Positions 59,115 through 64,000 of a stretch of DNA of 64,000 bases are shown here, in pieces; the stretch's first letter is position 1, and each line of letters opens with the position of its first letter. The stretch is taken from NCBI RefSeq assembly GCF_018991925.1, contig NW_024727688.1, forward strand, positions 466,001 to 530,000. Direction: 5' to 3'. The stretch comes from Homarus americanus (Eukaryota > Arthropoda > Malacostraca > Decapoda > Nephropidae). The position numbers were made by a program, and so were the translations under genes. The notes under the pieces were generated by a model. The model ran no database searches. It was not told where the DNA came from and saw only the letters and a program-made list of their open reading frames with translations.

Positions 59115-60090
59115 CTGTAAGGAAGCGGATGAAATTGTTCTTCGATACAGATTTAGTAATCATCCTTGTCTGGCTCTTCAGTCTTAGTCCAGATACATAT
59201 GAAATACTTATAGTTGAATAACGATGCACCTGGCTGTATGTTGTAAATGATACGTGAAAAGATGCCCATACTTAGGCGTTACCCCACTTGTCAGATAAAA
59301 CAAACCCGAATATAAGAATACATCTCCAGGTAAAAGGCCAACAAATTATTGTGGCTACACAATATTGGTTAGTCCAGTTCTCCGACAATCACGTTCGCTA
59401 TTACTGAATATATATTCATTAATCTCGACATGAAATTGGGGTATTACATATTAGGAAGTTATCGAATATATTAATTAGTGTTAGAGGCAGTGAGTGTTAT
59501 GAATGACAGTAAGGTCACCGCCTCTACAGTATGCAAGTGACTAGTTTAGGAAGGTTCGAGGCAAAGTTCTTATCACATCTCATTTAAGGCACCACCTTTA
59601 CGGGACTGTCAACACGATGAAAATTCCTCCCACTACTTAAGACGGTGACATGGCTGAGAATTACTGAGGGGGCCTGAATGTGATTATACATTTATACTTT
59701 ATATCATAGTTCAGATGCCACCTTTATGGACACAGCCAGGTGCGGCACCACGTCGTGATACAGTTACCGTGTACAAATCACTGTACCTGTGCTCGTGCTT
59801 AAATCTGTACCTGTATGTTTGTTTCTGAATAGTTATTTTGCGACTTAATGGCCTAAAAAAATACCTAAGTCGCCCTAGTAACTGGCTGACTTAGGGCGAG
59901 AGTGACGCCCAGCCGGTGATAATCCAGTCAACTATGTGTGAACGAAATTCCTTTGCGGTTGTCAAGATCCTGGTGTTATAATGTTACAAGTGGAGGAACA
60001 GCCCCGCCAGGAGACGCGTGCATCAACATACCGCACCCGGCCGCTGTAATCGTCTCTTCATTGCTAGCACTTGTCTTGTGTCTGCCGCAG
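59115..60090. other. Unique sequence
   Basis: No repeat or RNA gene recognised. Confidence 0.5.
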
Positions 60091-60161
60091 AGCACTTCAT
60101 CTCCTTCAACTGCTGCAGGATATCAGATGCCGCCGCTCGCACTAAGTCTGGACCAAGTTGG
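60091..60161 (+). other. Possible 71-nt exon
   Basis: Acceptor CTTGTCTTGTGTCTGCCGCAG ends at 60090, and donor TTGG|GTATGT follows at 60162. Two frames are open: STSSPSTAAGYQMPPLALSL and, two bases later, HFISFNCCRISDAAARTKSG. GC-balanced, family unknown. The first frame would splice in phase into the longer frame of the 60860 exon candidate. Confidence 0.22.
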
Positions 60162-60859
60162 GTATGTGAACCCGTACCTCCTCTAATTACTCTACTAACG
60201 TATTATCCAGTCGACCTTGAGTGTCTCTGTGTTCCTAAGGTTGACGATATCTTATGGTACTAAAGCAGGAAATTAAATACACAGATGATAAAGAAAGAAT
60301 GAAAAGACACGAAATTAAAGTTTTGTATCTACGAAATTTGTAATCTCAATTTGCATATAGAATAATATTACATAATTTATATTAATTGTGATAACAGTAG
60401 AGAGAGAGTCGGGTTCAATGTTTTATGTGTGAGTTATGTAACAGTTTTATGTTTGACCCAATACTTATATTCATTCATTTACATATGTGTTTAATCCACC
60501 ACCCTGGAAACGCTCCTTATCCCACCCCGTTCTCACCCTGGAGGTAGTCACTCATCACGCCGTCGACTGCACCCTAACAGTTAATCAGTCACTCTCCCTG
60601 AGTGGCTCCTTCACTGGCCCTCAATTATTAATGACAATATTTGCCCTGCGTGCCAAGGGCCAGGAGTGGGGAAACCCTACCTTCCTTAATTTGTTACATA
60701 GTCTACAGTTTACAATAGTTACCATAACAAACTAATATGTTGTATACTAAATGTTATAGTGTTTTATTTAATTAGTACAATATATGACTTGATATCTATT
60801 ACCTCCTTACCCCTACACCCTTCCTCTCCTCCTCCTTCCACCTCCCTCTACTCTCCCAG

Positions 60860-61163
60860 CAACACGGCGCACCAGCCACATACTAGCAGTGATAAAATTT
60901 CCTTTGACACCTGCAGTATACGTGAGCAGAGTAGAGATATGCTCCTACCAGTTAGTGTCAGGGATGAGGGAGATGGTGCAGCTGCTCCTCTCTCTGCTTG
61001 CACCACCAGTCAAAGAGAAGAAAAAATACCTTATGCCAACAATGACAGAGAGGGAAGCAGTGGAACAATTCATCCAATATTTGTTTATCTTAGCGTGTAT
61101 GGGGAGGAAGGGGTCAGTGTCTGGAGTTTCAAGGAAGGAAATTGAAATACAGAGTTGAACATG
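60860..61163 (+). other. Candidate 304-nt exon with two open frames
   Basis: Preceded by a long pyrimidine tract ending CTACTCTCCCAG and followed by the consensus donor CATG|GTAAGT. Two frames run almost to the donor. One contains MREMVQLLLSLLAPPVKEKK and TEREAVEQFIQYLFILACMG (stop at 61156). The other contains DTCSIREQSRDMLLPVSVRD (stop at 61143). Both stops fall before the donor, so this would be a non-coding RNA exon, an exon holding a stop before a 3'UTR intron, or a pseudo-exon. Family unknown. Confidence 0.3.
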
Positions 61164-62175
61164 GTAAGTTACATCGCCCCGAAACAGCGACATCACTGAG
61201 TCTAGTGTTTGGGAGTACATTTTTTTTAGTACGTTATTCATTACCATAACTTATAGACCATTTCTTTCATGATTTCTGTCGAGACTAAAGAAATAAATAA
61301 AATAAGAAAAGTGTAGAAATAGTACAGCCTGAGATGGAAAGGGAGAAATAAGTATTGCTGTAGTAATTGATGAGAGAACGTAGAGATGGTCAATTAAGAG
61401 AGAAGGAAAGTTTGTGAATAAAATGGTGAAGGGAAGTTAAGAAAGGAACGAACGAGGTTAGTGAAGTGGAGATAGATGGAATACCGAGACAGTTTTCAAG
61501 GGAATAATTTTGTATTTTTATCCCTGGGTACGTGGATGCTCGCTTATTTTCACTCTTTGTGTTAGTTTCTACAAGATTAGACATTAAGAAGTATCCATAA
61601 AGGTTTATTTTTTGTTTAAGCAAGATAAGAGAATTTATCAGTAATGACGTATTTACCGAATATAGAGAACACACAACGATATAATAAACATTTTGTGAGT
61701 TTCAGCCATTGTTGAATAGAAACTCGAAAAAAATGGTTTTATTTCCTACCGACTAATAAAAAAATCGATTATACACAAAAGGTCTTGACGTCACCTGCTG
61801 GGAACTCTCAGTGTGTGGGTCAAGATAACCTCGTTCTCTCTCTACCCACACACAGGTGCAGGAAAAATATCTCTGTGTTCTGATGGTCCTCTCACAGCTT
61901 AACCTAATTATCCTTGCTTTTCCTATAACACGTTTCAACTATCTTTCCTTCCACCACTCGCTTGGGCTACGATTCCTCATTTATTTCTAGACACGTCAAG
62001 AATAGAGGGTTTTTCTAGTTGTTTCTAAGATTTGGTGAACTTTTCTACTAGTTTCTAAGACCAGCTTCTCATTTTTTTTTTGTCAGCTGCAGGAAAACAC
62101 CCAGAGATGATAGCCCCTGAGAACCACTACAGGGTCTTGATCAAATAATATGAATAATAATGATAATGATTATGT
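61164..62175. other. Unique AT-rich sequence
   Basis: No feature recognised. Confidence 0.5.
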
Positions 62176-62257
<82 letters not shown>

Positions 62258-62258
62258 A
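62176..62258. repeat. (GAT)n trinucleotide repeat
   Basis: About 27 GAT units, followed by a short (CTA)n at 62268-62286. Confidence 0.97.
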
Positions 62259-62289
62259 ACACTGTTTCTACTACTACTACTACTATTAC

Positions 62290-62980
62290 TATAGCCAGGA
62301 AATACGTGTCATAATACCTAAAAATTCCCCCTCCCAATTTTTCGTTCTTACACCCAGGTCTTTCTTCCTCACCTTCTTCCTCCATCATCTCCTACCCCTC
62401 ATTCCTTTTCCATCCATCTTTTCTCTCACAGCCAGGCCTTTTCTTCTTCAATCCATCTCTCCCCACACCCTAATCCCCCTTCCTCCTAATCCATCTTCCT
62501 TACACCTCTAGCCTGTACCCCCGCCTTCTCCCCCTCTCCCACTTCTCTACCATATTCCCCCATCCCCAGTAACTCCCCCATCAGTAACTCCCCCACCCCC
62601 AGTAACTCCCCACCCAGTGCTCCACCCCCACCCCAACATACGCGTCGGGGTCTTCTCAGCAACTGTGGCGAAATTTTCATATAGGAAGAATAAATCGTTC
62701 CTAGTTTAATAAAGGGGGCGTGGTGGTGCATTATCACCCTGGGGCGTGCTGTGACCTTCCTCCCTTTACCCCCTTTCCCATATCGCTACCCATTATTTCC
62801 CTTTTCCCTTATCCCCTTTATCCCTCCCTTTGCTTCCTTTCCCATTCCCACTTCTCTTATCTTTCTTCCCCCTTTCCCCATTTCTCCTCTCCCTATTTTC
62901 TACATCTTCCATCCTCTCTTTCACTTATTTCCTCCTTATCCTTACCTCCTCCCGCTTCCCTCATTTCTCCTCAGTTGGTT
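62290..62980 (+). repeat. Pyrimidine tract, third Py-to-Pu switch
   Basis: C/T-rich at 62320-62640 and 62750-62980, split by a mixed 100-bp segment. A small CAGTAACTCCCCCA repeat (about three copies, 16-20 bp) lies at 62568-62622. The second part ends TTTCTCCTCAG at 62972. Confidence 0.85.
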
Positions 62981-63039
62981 TACCAGGCGAAAGGGGGGGG
63001 GAGGGGGCTGCTGCAGGCGGATTGCGGAGAAAATTAAAG

Positions 63040-63999
63040 AGGAGGAATCGAAAGAGGATCTCTGCAAAAGATGGAAGATAATTAGAAGTGGAAAGGGTAG
63101 ATAGGAGGGAAAGAGGTAAGGTTATGATGGAAGAGGATAGGGGGAGAGAGGAAGGACGAAGGTAAGGTTGTGATGGACGGGAGGGACGGACTGGGGAAAA
63201 GTTGTAGTGGAAGAGGAAAAGGGGAAGGAAATGATCATTAGCGAGAGAGGCGTAGAAGAAAAAATGAAAGGGGACGATGACAGTGGCGCGACGAACGGCA
63301 GGAAGAAAAAGGAAAGAAAGAGAAAGTTGATAATGAGTGAGAGGTAGAAAACGAATGGAAAACCAACACTGATAAAGAAAGTGAAAGAAAATTAATGACC
63401 AAGACTAGAGGCTGGAAGAGGAGAAATGAAAGGATTAATGTCTAGACAGTGAAAGAAAAAAATAACTAGAAATAGAAAAAAAAAGAAGAGGGTGAATGTT
63501 GAACAGAGAAAAGACTCGGAACGTGGCTGTGAATGATACTGGTGTTGGAAATGTAAAAATATACAGAAGGCATAGCAAAGGTGTAATAAATTCGAAAGAC
63601 TATTCCAGATAATGTAAAAAGAAGGATGTGAAATATTTTGAGAGAATGCAGAAAATTTTGAGATGCAACGAATTTGCATAGATAATGGTAATTTTTTGGG
63701 GGGTAGGAAGAAGGCAGTACAAAATTGAGAAAGGTGTAGGATTCGTAGATGGAGGTAGACAATTTAGGAAGAGCATTGCAGAGGAAAGGTAAATATAGGA
63801 ATTACTTGGAACACATACGAGTAAACCGAGAATGATATAGTCAAGTAAATTGGCAGTAACAGGGGAAGGAGACCCTGAATGGGTGATTCGCAATGAACAA
63901 ACGATAGGAGGGAAAATGGAATTACTAAATGTAATGGGAAAGGCTTGGAGTGTAACAGATATTGTGGCAGGGATGGGGAGGTGAAACTAGAGAATGTAG
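63040..63999. repeat. Purine/A-rich tract to window end
   Basis: A/G-rich DNA with GAAGAGGA and GGAAAG motifs and a G10 run just before it (62992-63001). A segment near 63478-63530 translates RNRKKKKRVNVEQRKDSE, faintly like the RRxLxVNVxKSK block of LINE RTs. This is too weak to call. Confidence 0.7.
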
Positions 64000-64000
64000 C

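Noticed and set aside
63478..63530. Possible second LINE fragment (KKKKRVNVEQRK)
   Set aside because: Lies in A/G-rich DNA where K/R/E-rich translation is expected. No FADD or SPWLF block nearby.

Overview
The window reads as non-coding DNA from an animal nuclear genome, most likely an arthropod and plausibly a decapod crustacean. That assignment is an inference from four signs: extreme microsatellite density; many short degenerate minisatellites; a decayed non-LTR retrotransposon and a decayed mariner-like transposon of types common in arthropods; and no operons, ribosome binding sites or dense ORFs. Nearly every long ORF here is a shadow of (CA)n, (CT)n, (TA)n, (TTA)n or a pyrimidine/purine tract. 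I recognise no complete protein-coding gene and assign no gene symbols.

Layout. 1-5.3 kb: a duplicated block (16-bp minisatellite, then a shared 80-bp block, then a pyrimidine tract, present twice), a 28-bp minisatellite, a 310-bp (TTA)n and a GGGGTCTACCA minisatellite. 5.7-13 kb: one candidate minus-strand exon, long CA/GT/TA runs, a 1-kb pyrimidine tract, a regulatory-looking island at 9.25 kb and a second 1-kb pyrimidine tract. 13-23.5 kb: mostly plain unique sequence with microsatellites and a 41-bp minisatellite at 17.1 kb. 23.8-24.2 kb: a reverse-transcriptase remnant. 26.5 kb: a 12-copy 28-bp minisatellite. 30-32 kb: paired inverted CCAAT motifs, a 22-bp minisatellite, an enhancer-like island (31.23-31.44 kb), a TATA/initiator core promoter candidate (31.63-31.66 kb) and three repeated splice-donor-like segments. 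33-35 kb: 64-bp and 35-bp minisatellites and a (CA)n of about 146 bp. 36-37 kb: unique sequence with weak ORFs. 40.24-40.79 kb: a decayed mariner-like transposase. 42.6-44.3 kb: a pyrimidine-to-purine switch. 46.5 kb: a small candidate exon. 48.47-48.63 kb: an array of TGACGTCA-type (CRE) sites. 49.7 kb: a candidate terminal exon on the minus strand. 50.4-52.3 kb: a second pyrimidine-to-purine switch. 53.3 kb: an ORF with an exact in-frame 87-bp duplication. 58.2 kb: an in-frame 24-bp repeat, followed by a (CTG)18 run. 59-61.2 kb: splice-flanked exon candidates. 62.3-64 kb: a third pyrimidine-to-purine switch.

No gene system can be reconstructed. The window is best described as intergenic or intronic, with a few possible exons, several possible cis-regulatory islands and two well-supported dead transposable elements. 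Repeat boundaries were read by eye and may be off by a few bases.
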